Both the position numbers and the translations under genes were made by a program. From Streptomyces apricus (lineage in GTDB: Bacteria; Actinomycetota; Actinomycetes; Streptomycetales; Streptomycetaceae): DNA of 33,694 bases. Positions 23,750-32,243 of the stretch are shown here, piece by piece. The notes under the pieces were generated by a model. It had not been told where the DNA came from and did not search any database. It saw nothing but the letters and a program-made list of their open reading frames with translations. The stretch is from assembly GCF_008369065.1 (NCBI RefSeq), contig NZ_VDFC01000048.1, positions 39,291-72,984 on the forward strand, in the 5' to 3' direction. Position 1 is the stretch's first letter, and each line of letters starts with the position of its first letter.

Positions 23750-24892
23750 TCAGCGAGTGCCGACCGCCGCGCGCACGGCCTTGCGGGCCATCTGGCAGTC
23801 GTCGTGCAGCCGCCGCAGCAGCAGCCGCTGTTCCTCGCCGGACGGTGCGGCGCCCGGGTGGGCCGCTCCCGGTGCCGCCGGGGCCGTCTCGTGCATCGAA
23901 CGCTGCACGGCCGTCTCGTACGTACGGATCTCCCTGGTGAGGACGAGCATCAGGTTCACCAGGAACGCGTCACGTGCCGCCGGTCCCGCCGACTGGGCGA
24001 GCTGGCTGATCTGGCGGCGCGCGACGGGCGCGTCCCCGAGGACCGCCCACAGCGTCGCCAGGTCGTACCCCGGCAGGTACCAGCCCGCGTGCTCCCAGTC
24101 CACCAGCACCGGACCGGCCGGCGAGAGGAGCATGTTGGACAGCAGGGCGTCGCCGTGACAGAACTGGCCCATGCCCTGGCGGCCGGCCGAGTGCGCGATG
24201 CCGTGCACGAGCTTCTGCAGGTCTCCCATGTCCCGGTCGGTGAGCAGGCCCAGTTCGTGGAAGCGGGAGATCCGCGCCGCGTAGTCCAGCGGTGCGTCGA
24301 ACGTCCCCGCCGGCGGCCGCCACGCGTTGAGCCGGCAGATCGCGCCGAGGGCTGCCCTGATGTCCGCGCGCGGCGGGGCCTCGACGGGATGCCGCTGCAG
24401 CGCCGCCACCCGTCCCGGCATCCGTTCGATCACCAGCGTGCAGTTGTCCGGGTCCGCCGCGATCAGCCGGGGCACCCGCACCGGCGGCCGGTGCCGCACG
24501 AAGGACCGGTAGGCCGCTATCTCGTGCCGGATCCGCTCGGCCCACACGGGGGAGTGGTCCAGTAAACACTTGGCCACGGCGGTGCTGCGCCCTGTCGTGC
24601 CGACCAGGAGCACGGAGCGTCCGCTGCGGCGCAGCACCTGGACCGGAGCGAACTCCGGGCAGATCCGGTGCACTGACGCGATGGCCGTACGCAGCTGGGC
24701 GCCCTGGGGGCCGGACAGGTCGAGTCTTCCGCTGACCGGTTGCGTACCGAGCCCCGGCATGCGGCGCGACCGGCCGGCACCGAGCACGGGAGCCGCCGTC
24801 GGGCGGGCCGGGTCGAGGTAGGGGCCGCCGCCGACCGGGCGGGCGTGCAACGACCGGGGTGGGACGGACACGGAGGACGATGCTGTGTACAT
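23750..24892 (-). CDS. Aminoglycoside phosphotransferase-fold kinase (APH family)
   Basis: A 380-residue protein. The kinase core is clear: the catalytic loop [13 protein letters not shown] (HGDxxxxN) and the metal-binding [21 protein letters not shown]. The ATP-binding Lys is probably in [11 protein letters not shown], and [10 protein letters not shown] is the hinge. An ~80-residue Pro/Arg/Gly-rich N-terminal segment and an Ala/Pro-rich insertion near the C-terminus are low complexity. I chose ATG 24892, with AAGGGA upstream at loose spacing; the frame extends further but without coding character. The family includes antibiotic, choline and other small-molecule kinases. Nothing here shows that it confers resistance. 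It diverges from the NsdA/NsdB-like gene across 232 bp. Confidence 0.85.
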   Translation of the reverse strand: MYTASSSVSVPPRSLHARPVGGGPYLDPARPTAAPVLGAGRSRRMPGLGTQPVSGRLDLSGPQGAQLRTAIASVHRICPEFAPVQVLRRSGRSVLLVGTTGRSTAVAKCLLDHSPVWAERIRHEIAAYRSFVRHRPPVRVPRLIAADPDNCTLVIERMPGRVAALQRHPVEAPPRADIRAALGAICRLNAWRPPAGTFDAPLDYAARISRFHELGLLTDRDMGDLQKLVHGIAHSAGRQGMGQFCHGDALLSNMLLSPAGPVLVDWEHAGWYLPGYDLATLWAVLGDAPVARRQISQLAQSAGPAARDAFLVNLMLVLTREIRTYETAVQRSMHETAPAAPGAAHPGAAPSGEEQRLLLRRLHDDCQMARKAVRAAVGTR

Positions 24893-25043
24893 GGGAAGAA
24901 CAGATCCCTTCGTGTGCCGACGAGTTACGGCGTCACCCGCCCCGGCCGCCCTGGAACACCCTGGGGAATGCCCCTCGGCGACCGGGTCGGGGTGGCGCGT
25001 TCCTACCTGACACCTTTGGCCCAGTGGCACACCATCTGGCGTG

Positions 25044-25097
25044 CCCTGGCGAACCCTGGCGAATAGTCGCTCAGCAACTGACAGGCGGTTACTGTCA
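25044..25097. promoter_or_regulatory. Direct repeats and inverted repeat upstream of the NsdA/NsdB-like gene
   Basis: CCCTGGCGAA occurs twice in tandem (25044-25053, 25054-25063), with a third partial copy just before. It is followed by TGACAG-gcggtta-CTGTCA (25079-25097). The end of this motif is 27 bp from the GTG start, where a repressor or activator could act. The binding protein is unknown. Confidence 0.45.
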
Positions 25098-25124
25098 ACT
25101 CAGCCGAGAACCTGGGGGCTTGAC

Positions 25125-26624
25125 GTGAGCGGACAACCCAACACCCGATTGTCGGACCTGTTCGGCCTGGCCGGCTGGTCCAAGGGGGAACTCGCGAGGA
25201 TGGTCAACCGGCAGGCGGCGGCCATGGGCCACCCCCAGCTGGCGACCGACACCTCGCGGGTACGGCGGTGGATCGACATGGGCGAGGTCCCACGCGATCC
25301 GGTGCCGCGGGTGCTGGCAGCACTGTTCACCGAGCGTCTCGGCCGTGTCGTGACCATCGAGGACCTCGGTCTGGTCCGGCACGGGCGCACAGGGAAACGG
25401 CAGGGCGGCGGGAGTGCGCAACATCCCGACGGTGTGCCGTGGGCGCCCGAGCGGACGGCTGCGGTCCTCACCGAATTCACGGGAATGGACCTCATGCTCA
25501 ACCGACGCGGCTTGGTGGGCGCGGGCGCCGCGCTCGCCGCAGGATCCACACTCAGCAGTTCCCTGCACGACTGGCTGCACACCGATCCGGCCCTCGCGGC
25601 CGACGGCCCCGGAACCGACCATCCCCTGCACGCCGACCCCGCCGGGTTCGACCGTTACGAGGCCGCCCCCGTCGGGTCGCAGGAGATCGAGGAACTGGAG
25701 CGCTCGGTCGAGGTGTTCCGGGCCTGGGACGCGGCCCGCGGCGGCGGACTGCAACGCAAGGCTGTCGTGGGACAGCTCAACGAGGTGGGGGGCATGCTCT
25801 CCTACCGTCACCCCGACCATCTGCAGCGGCGCCTGTGGGGCGTCGCCGCCAACCTCGCCGTCCTGGCCGGCTGGATGTCGCACGACGTCGGCCTGGAGCC
25901 CACGGCGCAGAAGTACTTCATCATCGCCACGCACGCGGCCAGGGAGGGCGGCGACCGGCCCCGCGCCGGCGAGGCGCTCTCCAGGGCGGCCCGCCAGATG
26001 GTGCACCTGGGCCGGCCCGACGACGCGCTCGACCTGATGAAGCTCGCCAGGTCGGGCTCCGGCGACGAGGTGCTGCCCCGGACGAGGGCCATGCTCTACA
26101 CCATCGAGGCCTGGGCGCAGGCGTCGATGGGCAAGGCCCAGGCCATGCGGCGCACGCTGGGCGAGGCGGAGGACCTCTTCGCCTCGGACAAGGGCGACGT
26201 GCCGCCGCCGAGCTGGATGCAGCTGTTCGACGAGGCCGACATGCACGGGATGCAGGCGCTGGCCTACCGGACGCTCGCGGAGCACGACCCGTCCGCGGCC
26301 GTCGTCGCGCAGCGCCACGCCAAGGAGGCGCTGGCACTGCGGGAGAAGGGCCGGGACCGGTCGAAGATCTTCGACCACATCTCGCTCGCCTCGGCGTGCT
26401 TCATCGCCGACGACCCCGAGCAGGCCGACCGGTACGCGCGGCTGGCCCTGACGTCGATGGGGTCGAACTCGTCCCACCGCACCTGGGACCGGCTGCGGGA
26501 GATGTACCGGCTGACGGGGCAGTACTCCAGCTATCCGAAGATCCACGACCTGCGGGAGGAGATTAAACTGTCGCTGCCGAAGGGCTCGTTGAAGCCCAGG
26601 GGCAACAACAGCACCCGGGCGTGA
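25125..26624 (+). CDS. NsdA/NsdB-family TPR-like negative regulator of differentiation and antibiotic production
   Basis: This 499-residue protein matches the NsdA/NsdB size of about 500. The N-terminus is an HTH-like unit (RLSDLFGLAGWSKGELARMVN...DTSRVRRWIDMGEVPRDPVPRVLAALFTERLG, residues ~7-75). The segment NRRGLVGAGAALAAGSTLSSS follows at ~126-146. The rest (~190-480) is helical, TPR-like repeats, for example EALSRAARQMVHLGRPDDALDL and ALYRT-type units. The GTG start at 25125 follows a weak GGGGG; an upstream extension of the frame has no ribosome-binding site. In S. coelicolor, loss of nsdA or nsdB raises actinorhodin production, and nsdA loss also alters sporulation. Whether this is orthologous to NsdA or NsdB cannot be settled by eye. 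Confidence 0.85.
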   Translation: MSGQPNTRLSDLFGLAGWSKGELARMVNRQAAAMGHPQLATDTSRVRRWIDMGEVPRDPVPRVLAALFTERLGRVVTIEDLGLVRHGRTGKRQGGGSAQHPDGVPWAPERTAAVLTEFTGMDLMLNRRGLVGAGAALAAGSTLSSSLHDWLHTDPALAADGPGTDHPLHADPAGFDRYEAAPVGSQEIEELERSVEVFRAWDAARGGGLQRKAVVGQLNEVGGMLSYRHPDHLQRRLWGVAANLAVLAGWMSHDVGLEPTAQKYFIIATHAAREGGDRPRAGEALSRAARQMVHLGRPDDALDLMKLARSGSGDEVLPRTRAMLYTIEAWAQASMGKAQAMRRTLGEAEDLFASDKGDVPPPSWMQLFDEADMHGMQALAYRTLAEHDPSAAVVAQRHAKEALALREKGRDRSKIFDHISLASACFIADDPEQADRYARLALTSMGSNSSHRTWDRLREMYRLTGQYSSYPKIHDLREEIKLSLPKGSLKPRGNNSTRA

Positions 26625-26630
26625 CGGCGC

Positions 26631-26649
26631 GCGGGCACAGGGGGCCCGC
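26631..26649. terminator. Hairpin between convergent genes
   Basis: GCGGGC-acagggg-GCCCGC, a 6-bp stem and 7-nt loop 7 bp after the regulator's stop codon and 51 bp from the end of the convergent phosphatase gene. Confidence 0.55.
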
Positions 26650-26699
26650 ACGTTTCACCGATCCTTCGGTCCGCCGGTAGTCCGGCCGTCCCGGCTGTC

Positions 26700-28157
26700 T
26701 CATCCGTCCCGGCCGTGCCGGGCGGCGACCCGGGCGACGAGCACGCAGGCGTCGTCCTCGCGCTCCGTCGTGCCCAGTTCCTCCACCACCGTCCGCAGGC
26801 AGTCCTGTGCGGTACGGGCCGCGTGGAAACGCGGCGCCAGGCCGAGGAGCCGGTCCACGGCAGCGGCGCCCTCGCCGTGCCCGGTCGCGTCCGGGTGCGC
26901 GGGGATTGGTCCGTTGGTGTGCAGGAGGAGCAGGTCGCCCGGTTCCAGCGGCACCTCTGCCTGCCCGTACACGGCGCCCGGGGTGGCGCCGAGCAGGACG
27001 CCGTCCGGCGGGGTCAGCACGCGTCCCGTCCCGTTGCGGAACAGCAGCGGGGCGGGGTGCCCGGCCTGCGCCCAGACCAGGGTCCGGCTCCCGGGGCGGT
27101 AGCGGCAGCACACCGCGCTGCCCAGGGCCGGCTGGGCCGGGGTGTCGAGGAGCTGGTTGAGCCAGGTCATCAGCCGGCCGGGCTCGGCGCCCGCCATGGC
27201 CATGCCGCGCAGCGCGCCGAGCAGCATCGCCATGCCCGAGGTGACGGCGACCCCCTGGCCGGTGAGGTCGCCCACGCTCAACAGCGTTTCGCCGTCGGGC
27301 AGTTGAAGCGCGTCGTACCAGTCGCCCCCGATACGGGCGCCGGCCGAGGAGGGGAGGTAGCGGGCGGCGAGCTCCAGCGTGTCCCGGCCCTGCTGCGGAA
27401 GGAGCAGGGGACCGCGCCAGGGCGGCAGGACAGCTTCCTGCAGCTCGACCGCGAGGCGGTGCTCGGTCTGCGCGGCGTGCCGCTGCCGCTGCAGGGAGGC
27501 ATGGGTCTCGCCGACGGTGCGCCGGTGGCGCCGCAGCTCGCTGACGTCGCGCAGGACGGCCCACATGGAGGCGGTGCTGCCGTCCGCGTCGAGCACGGGC
27601 TCGCCCATGATGTGCACGGTCCGTACGCCGCCGTCGGGCCGTACCACCCGGAACTCCCCGTCGATCGGCTTGGCGTCGACGAGGCAGTCCGTGACCATGC
27701 AGGTCAGCTTCGGCCGGTCCTCGTCGAGGACGACGGAAGGCAGCTCGTCGAGGGTGAGCGGGGGAGCCGCGGGGTCCCGGCCGAGGATCTGGTAGAGCTC
27801 CCCGGACCAGCCGGCCTCGTCCGTGAGCAGGTTCCACTCGGCGCTGCCGACGCGGCTGAGCAGCGAACCGGCCCCGGAGGACGTGGCGGAGGGTGCGGCC
27901 ACGTGCTCGACGGGCGCCGGCGGCGGACCGTCCCGCAACTGGGCCAGATGCGCGTCGAGGTCGTCGAGCTGGTGCACCGCGAGGTCGCACAGGGCGCGCT
28001 GCCAGCGCCCCTCCGGGTCGGTGCCGTCCACCGGGGCGTCCCGCCGTACGGCGTCCATCTCGCCCCGCAGCCGCCGGGCCTGCGAGATGAGCGCCTCGAC
28101 CGAGCCGCGCGGGGGCGGCTGGGCGGCAGGGTGGTCCGCCGAGAGATGGGACGGCAT
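26700..28157 (-). CDS. PAS domain-containing SpoIIE-type PP2C phosphatase
   Basis: A 485-residue cytoplasmic protein starting at ATG 28157 after GGAG. Residues ~20-75 are helical, a PAS domain spans about 100-210 (WSGELYQILGRDPAAP...GEFRVVRPDGGVRTVHIMG), and a SpoIIE/RsbU-type phosphatase domain spans ~260-480. Catalytic signatures are GGDWYD (Asp279), VGDLTGQG (Asp297) and REDDACVLV (Asp468/469). The YTDGL motif reads LHTNGPI, so the usual metal-binding Asp is Asn415. Such phosphatases act on STAS-domain anti-sigma antagonists in stress or developmental partner-switching pathways; no anti-sigma or antagonist gene lies nearby. It may have weak or altered activity, or sense a signal through PAS. 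Confidence 0.9.
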   Translation of the reverse strand: MPSHLSADHPAAQPPPRGSVEALISQARRLRGEMDAVRRDAPVDGTDPEGRWQRALCDLAVHQLDDLDAHLAQLRDGPPPAPVEHVAAPSATSSGAGSLLSRVGSAEWNLLTDEAGWSGELYQILGRDPAAPPLTLDELPSVVLDEDRPKLTCMVTDCLVDAKPIDGEFRVVRPDGGVRTVHIMGEPVLDADGSTASMWAVLRDVSELRRHRRTVGETHASLQRQRHAAQTEHRLAVELQEAVLPPWRGPLLLPQQGRDTLELAARYLPSSAGARIGGDWYDALQLPDGETLLSVGDLTGQGVAVTSGMAMLLGALRGMAMAGAEPGRLMTWLNQLLDTPAQPALGSAVCCRYRPGSRTLVWAQAGHPAPLLFRNGTGRVLTPPDGVLLGATPGAVYGQAEVPLEPGDLLLLHTNGPIPAHPDATGHGEGAAAVDRLLGLAPRFHAARTAQDCLRTVVEELGTTEREDDACVLVARVAARHGRDG

Positions 28158-28432
28158 GACTACTCCGATACAGGCACGCTACGGCCAGGACAACGGGAGG
28201 GACCGCTACGACTGTCGCACAGCCCGCGAGGCCCTGTAAGGGCTTTGGCAACACACGACGGAGCGGTGCCCCTGGCATGTGCCCGAGTCCTCGCACCCGC
28301 CCCCACCGGGACGGATCGGGCACCGAAGCCCACCGCCAAATCGTAGCCCCCACAAGTGAGTTGAAAGAAAACGACCACTTTGGAGAAACCACTGACGCAG
28401 ATGTTCGGTAGAGCACCCGTACGCACCCGATC
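28158..28432. other. 275-bp AT-richer intergenic region upstream of the phosphatase
   Basis: Part of this region (about 28320-28420) has much lower GC than the surroundings and contains TTGAAAGAAAA on the + strand. On the reverse strand, TACGAT lies within about 28340-28350 and could be a -10 for the phosphatase gene, giving a leader of roughly 170-180 nt. I see no -35 that settles this. A short reverse-strand open frame here shows no coding bias, so I do not call a gene. Confidence 0.4.
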
Positions 28433-29194
28433 TCAGCATGTGTCGCCCCCGCCGGACCCGTCGGCGTCCACCCCGGCCAGCCGCACCACCACGTCCAGCC
28501 CCCGGTGCGAACCCAGGGCGGCCCCGGCGGGCAGTACGTAGGCGCGCAGCCCGGCGCCCGCCGCCCCGCCGTCCTTCGCCGGATGGTCGCCCACCATCAG
28601 CGTCTCGGCGGGGGCGACCCCCAGTTCACGGCAGGCGTGCTCGAAGAGGGCCGGATCGGGCTTCTCCGTGGCGTGGGCGTAGGAGTGCACCCAGGCCCCG
28701 AAATGCCGGTCGAGTCCGTGGTGGGCGAACGTCGCCCGCAGGTCCCAGCCCACGTCGCTGACCACGCCGAGCGCGATCCCCGCGCCGGCCAGCCGCGCGA
28801 GCGTGGCTCCGGTGTCCGCGTACGGGACCCAGTGCTCCGGTGCCCGCAACTGCTCGTAGAGCACGTCCGCGTACGGCGCCAGTGCGGGCACCGAGGCGTA
28901 CCACGTGGTGAAAGCGTGGCGATGCGCCTGCGAGGACACGTCGCGCCCGCGCTGCGCCTCGATGACTCCCGGATCGGTCAGTCCCGTCTCCAGTCCGTCC
29001 AGGATCCGGTCCATCTCGGGATCGCCGACACGGCGTCCGAGCGCGCTGCGGATCCGGTCCGCGTACGTGCCCATCTGGAAGAGCGTGCCGCCGAAGTCGA
29101 AGAGCACGGCCCGCACGGGAGCCGGGCCCCGTCCGGGCGGTGTGGCGCGCAAGGGGCCTTCGGGGCCGCTGGCCGGGAGCGGGGAGTGAGCCAT
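28433..29194 (-). CDS. HAD-superfamily hydrolase
   Basis: A 253-residue HAD phosphatase-like enzyme. ATG 29194 follows AGGAAGAG. Motif I is VLFDFGGTLFQMG (Asp33). The usual second Asp of DxD is Gly35, as in some haloacid-dehalogenase-like members. Motif II is VVSDVGWD, motif III is the Lys of ATEKPDPALF, and motif IV is VGDHPAKDGGAAGAG. The helical cap lies between motifs I and II. The missing DxD Asp, which normally acts as general acid for phosphate-ester hydrolysis, makes the reaction uncertain. The N-terminal ~27 residues are Pro/Gly-rich and possibly not native. It lies 86 bp downstream of the lipoprotein gene on the same strand and could be cotranscribed. Confidence 0.88.
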   Translation of the reverse strand: MAHSPLPASGPEGPLRATPPGRGPAPVRAVLFDFGGTLFQMGTYADRIRSALGRRVGDPEMDRILDGLETGLTDPGVIEAQRGRDVSSQAHRHAFTTWYASVPALAPYADVLYEQLRAPEHWVPYADTGATLARLAGAGIALGVVSDVGWDLRATFAHHGLDRHFGAWVHSYAHATEKPDPALFEHACRELGVAPAETLMVGDHPAKDGGAAGAGLRAYVLPAGAALGSHRGLDVVVRLAGVDADGSGGGDTC

Positions 29195-29280
29195 CCGCTC
29201 TTCCTAGCCGCTCGGTGCGGCCGGGACAATCCCCTGCTCCTGAGGCAGCCGGAAGCTCGTGAAGCGGTGTGCCGTGTCGG

Positions 29281-29916
29281 TCAGTACCGTTGCGCCTGTG
29301 CCAGTTCCGGGGTCAGGGGCGGGTCGGCCGGTTTGCGGCTCACCGCCAGGGGCTCGGCGCGTTCGCCGGGGGCCAGGTCCTCGGCGCCCACGTACCTGGT
29401 CTCCACCGTCCTGCCGGACGAGTCGCGGAAATCGACCCGCACGGCGTACGAGGCCTCGGCGTCTGTCTTGTTGGTGATGGTCACCAGGACGGCGAGCAGG
29501 CCCCCGGTCTCGGACCTGGGCTTGCCCCGCACGGAGACCTCCGACAGCGCGTTGCCCCGGCCGTCGACGTCGTCGAGGACCTCCTCGGCGGCCTCGGAGG
29601 CGCGGGCCACCTCCGCGGACACGGACGCCTCGAAGGCGGAGGCCGCGGCCGAGGCCGACGACGCCGCCGCGGACGCCGAGGCGCGGACGGACTCCACCAC
29701 CGACTCCTTCATCGAGGGGGCGGTGCCCGAGAAGGACGCGGTGTCGGGAGGGGTGGGGCGCTCGCTGAAGGACGGGGCCGAGCCGCCCGGGTCGTCGTCG
29801 GCGCCGCACGACGTGAGAGCGCCCGTGACCGCGAGGATGGCCGCCACCGCGACGACGGCCGAACGCGTACGGCCCGGACGGTGGGACTGGGACCCGCGGG
29901 GCGGTGGTGTGGTCAT
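29281..29916 (-). CDS. Secreted lipoprotein with Ala/Ser-rich stalk
   Basis: A 211-residue lipoprotein. The signal peptide (GRTRSAVVAVAAILAVTGALTSC) ends in a good lipobox, LTSC, so the mature protein should be anchored by Cys. Next come an acidic/Pro-rich linker and an Ala/Ser/Glu-rich region (about residues 70-115, ESVRASASAAASSASAAASA and on) that may form a helical stalk. A C-terminal beta-type domain follows (LAVLVTITNKTDAEASYAVRVDFRDSSGRTVE), resembling the FxLYD/DUF-type domains of actinobacterial lipoproteins. I chose ATG 29916 over the TTG one codon earlier; AAGGA lies upstream. The function is unknown. Confidence 0.85.
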   Translation of the reverse strand: MTTPPPRGSQSHRPGRTRSAVVAVAAILAVTGALTSCGADDDPGGSAPSFSERPTPPDTASFSGTAPSMKESVVESVRASASAAASSASAAASAFEASVSAEVARASEAAEEVLDDVDGRGNALSEVSVRGKPRSETGGLLAVLVTITNKTDAEASYAVRVDFRDSSGRTVETRYVGAEDLAPGERAEPLAVSRKPADPPLTPELAQAQRY

Positions 29917-29936
29917 CAAGGCCCTGTCCTTGCTGT

Positions 29937-29970
29937 GGGGGAGGGTGGGAGAGGGGTGGGAGAGAGGGGG
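29937..29970 (+). other. G-quadruplex-forming tract in a divergent intergenic region
   Basis: Six runs of three or more G fall in 34 nt: 29937-29941, 29943-29945, 29947-29949, 29953-29956, 29958-29960 and 29966-29970, separated by 1-5 nt. This meets the G3+N1-7 rule several times over. It begins 21 bp before the lipoprotein start, on its template strand. Confidence 0.75.
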
Positions 29971-29989
29971 CTTAATGCACCTTATGGGG

Positions 29990-30010
29990 GGAATGCGTGC
30001 GCGGCATTCC
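29990..30010. promoter_or_regulatory. Inverted repeat between lipoprotein and PI-PLC-like genes
   Basis: GGAATGC-gtgcgcg-GCATTCC: 7-bp perfect arms with a 7-nt spacer. It lies 20 bp from the G-rich tract and about 80 bp before the downstream start. It is a plausible operator with no known binder. Confidence 0.45.
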
Positions 30011-30089
30011 GTGCGGAGTCGCTTCGGGTGCGCGTCCTGCCGCTCGGGTCGACGGCGGGCGGTCCCGGGCGCAGCATGGGGGAATGGTC

Positions 30090-32231
30090 GTGCCGACCCG
30101 GATACGGGTGCTGCGCCGTGTGGCCTGGATCTGCGCCGTGCTGTGCGTCGCGGTCGTGGCCCTGACGGCCACCGCCCGCAGCACGGTCCTGAACGCGGGC
30201 TTCCACCGCGCGGTGCTCGACGACGAGCACGCGTACGACCGCCTCTACAACCAGGTGCTGGTCGACCCGGAGATCAGGCCCGTCACCCGTGACCTGCTCG
30301 GACGGCTGCCGGTCCCCGAGGCCGTGCTCACCTCCAACCTGAAGACGGTCCTCCCGCCCGAGACGCTGCGCACCCTCACGGACCAGCAGCTCGGCCACGT
30401 CGTCGACTACCTGCGCGCCGACACCGACCGGCTGCGGCTCTCCGTCGACCTGCGGCCCGTCATCGCCAATGTCGGCGGTCTGAGCAGGACCTACTTCGGG
30501 GACCTGGTCTCCTCGCTCCAGGAGCAGCGGGAGCCGGACTTCGCGGCCTTCCGCACCGACCTGAAGGACGCGGTGGGCGAGGTGGCCGCCGGACGGCCAC
30601 CGGAAGGGCTGCCCGCGCTGGCCCTGACGAAGGCCCAGGCGGCCACCGCCACCGACGTCCTCCTGCGTGCCGTCCCCGAGGACGCGCGCGCCGCGCTGCG
30701 CCCGGAGGTCGCGGTGGCCCTGGAGAACGGCGACGTGGCCACCGCCCTCGCCGCCGTCGCACCGGCGGCCGTCTCCGAGCGCACCCGGGACGCCGCCACC
30801 CGGCTGCGCACGGTCGCGGACGGCGGCACCTGGAACGTCGCCGCCGACCTCGAACTGGACGAGCTGAGCCGCGTCCGCGCGGCCACCGGGCTCGCCCTGG
30901 ACGTGGTCGAACCCCTGGCCGCGGTTCTCGGCACCGCGGCCCTCGCCGTCCTTTGGTTCACCGGTCCCGGGGCGAGGACCCGGCGGCTGCGGCACCTCGG
31001 GTGGGCCCTGGGGGCCGGCGGCCTGTGCGCCGCGCTCGCCGCCCTCGCCCTCCTCCTGGCCGTGGGCACCCGGCCGGTCGACGCCCCCGCCGGCTGGCCG
31101 CGGTCGGCGGCCCGGCTGCTCGACGACCTCCAGGCCACCGCGGCCGACCGGTTCCTCACGGCCGCGCTGACCGCCGCCCTCGTACCGCTGGCGGCGGGCG
31201 CCCTGCTGGTCGGCCTCGCCTGGACGGCGGAGCGGCGGGAGGCGCCCGGCCCCGCGTGGCGCACGGGGCTCGGTCCCGCGGCCGGCGCGGTGGTGCTCGC
31301 CCTGGCCGGGGCCGCACTCGTCCCGGTCGCCTTCGCCGGCGACGGCGCGCGCCGGTGCATGGGCAGCCCGCACCTGTGCGACCGGCGCTACGACGAGGTC
31401 GCCCAGCTCACCTCGCACAACGCCATGTCCACCACGGCCGACCGGTTCATCGGCCCGCTCCAGGACCCCCTCATCACCGATCAGCTGGACAGCGGCGTAC
31501 GCGGGCTGCAGCTCGACACCTACCGGTGGGAGCGGCCGGAGGAGCTGACCGGGCGGCTCGACGAGTCGGACTTCCCGCCCGAGCTGCGCCGCCAGATCGC
31601 GGCCGCCGTCGGACGGATCAACCCGCCGAGGCCCGGCCGGTGGCTGTGCCACTCCGTCTGCCGCGCGGGCGCGGTCGAACTGGTCCCGGAACTGCGGCAG
31701 ATCGGGCAGTGGCTGCGCGCCCACCCGGACGACGTGGTCACCCTGATCCTCCAGGACGGCATCAGCGCCGAGGACACCGAGGGCGCGTTCCGCGCGGCGG
31801 GCCTGGAAGACCTGCTGTTCACACCGGACGAGGACCCCGACCGCCCCTGGCCGACACTCGGCGAGATGATCGACAGCGGCCGGCGGCTGGTCGTCTTCGC
31901 CGAGCAGGCCGACGGGCCCGCGCCCTGGTACCGCAACTTCTACGCGTACGGCATGGAGACGCCGTTCGCCTTCCGGACCCCCGCCGAACTGAGCTGCGCC
32001 CCGCACCGCGGCGGCACGGACGGGCAGCTGTTCCTGCTCAACCACTTCATCACCGCCGACGGCGGCAGCCGGCTGGACGCGGGCGTCATCAACACCCGCC
32101 AGGCCGTCCTCGACCGCGTACACGCCTGCGAACGGAGCAGGGGCAGGCCGGTCACCTTCGTCGCCGTCGACTACGTGACCGTCGGCGACGCGAAGGCGGC
32201 CGTCGACCGGCTCAACGCCGAGCGGGGCTGA
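30090..32231 (+). CDS. Multi-pass membrane protein fused to a PI-PLC X-like domain
   Basis: A 713-residue protein. The GTG start at 30090 is chosen because GGGGGA lies 6 nt upstream; ATG 30084 touches that site. TM1 is at ~11-28 (VAWICAVLCVAVVALTA), then ~240 residues of probably extracytoplasmic helix. Four more hydrophobic segments follow at about 272-290, 308-330, 352-375 and 395-415. The last ~290 residues form a PI-PLC X-like catalytic domain: LTSHNAMS with His443, GVRGLQLDTY with Asp476, and WLCHSVC with His521, matching the two-histidine acid/base pair of bacterial PI-PLC. Substrates could be phosphoinositides, glycolipids or unrelated phosphodiesters. It could equally be a non-catalytic binding module. 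Confidence 0.82.
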   Translation: MPTRIRVLRRVAWICAVLCVAVVALTATARSTVLNAGFHRAVLDDEHAYDRLYNQVLVDPEIRPVTRDLLGRLPVPEAVLTSNLKTVLPPETLRTLTDQQLGHVVDYLRADTDRLRLSVDLRPVIANVGGLSRTYFGDLVSSLQEQREPDFAAFRTDLKDAVGEVAAGRPPEGLPALALTKAQAATATDVLLRAVPEDARAALRPEVAVALENGDVATALAAVAPAAVSERTRDAATRLRTVADGGTWNVAADLELDELSRVRAATGLALDVVEPLAAVLGTAALAVLWFTGPGARTRRLRHLGWALGAGGLCAALAALALLLAVGTRPVDAPAGWPRSAARLLDDLQATAADRFLTAALTAALVPLAAGALLVGLAWTAERREAPGPAWRTGLGPAAGAVVLALAGAALVPVAFAGDGARRCMGSPHLCDRRYDEVAQLTSHNAMSTTADRFIGPLQDPLITDQLDSGVRGLQLDTYRWERPEELTGRLDESDFPPELRRQIAAAVGRINPPRPGRWLCHSVCRAGAVELVPELRQIGQWLRAHPDDVVTLILQDGISAEDTEGAFRAAGLEDLLFTPDEDPDRPWPTLGEMIDSGRRLVVFAEQADGPAPWYRNFYAYGMETPFAFRTPAELSCAPHRGGTDGQLFLLNHFITADGGSRLDAGVINTRQAVLDRVHACERSRGRPVTFVAVDYVTVGDAKAAVDRLNAERG

Positions 32232-32243
32232 CCCGGTTCGCGC

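Noticed and set aside
23750..24892. Aminoglycoside resistance gene
   Set aside because: The kinase fold is clear, but the low-complexity N-terminus and the location beside a developmental regulator give no sign of a resistance role.
28160..28426. Possible 88-residue reverse-strand gene upstream of the phosphatase
   Set aside because: No ribosome-binding site, no codon bias, and it lies in an AT-rich region better explained as regulatory.
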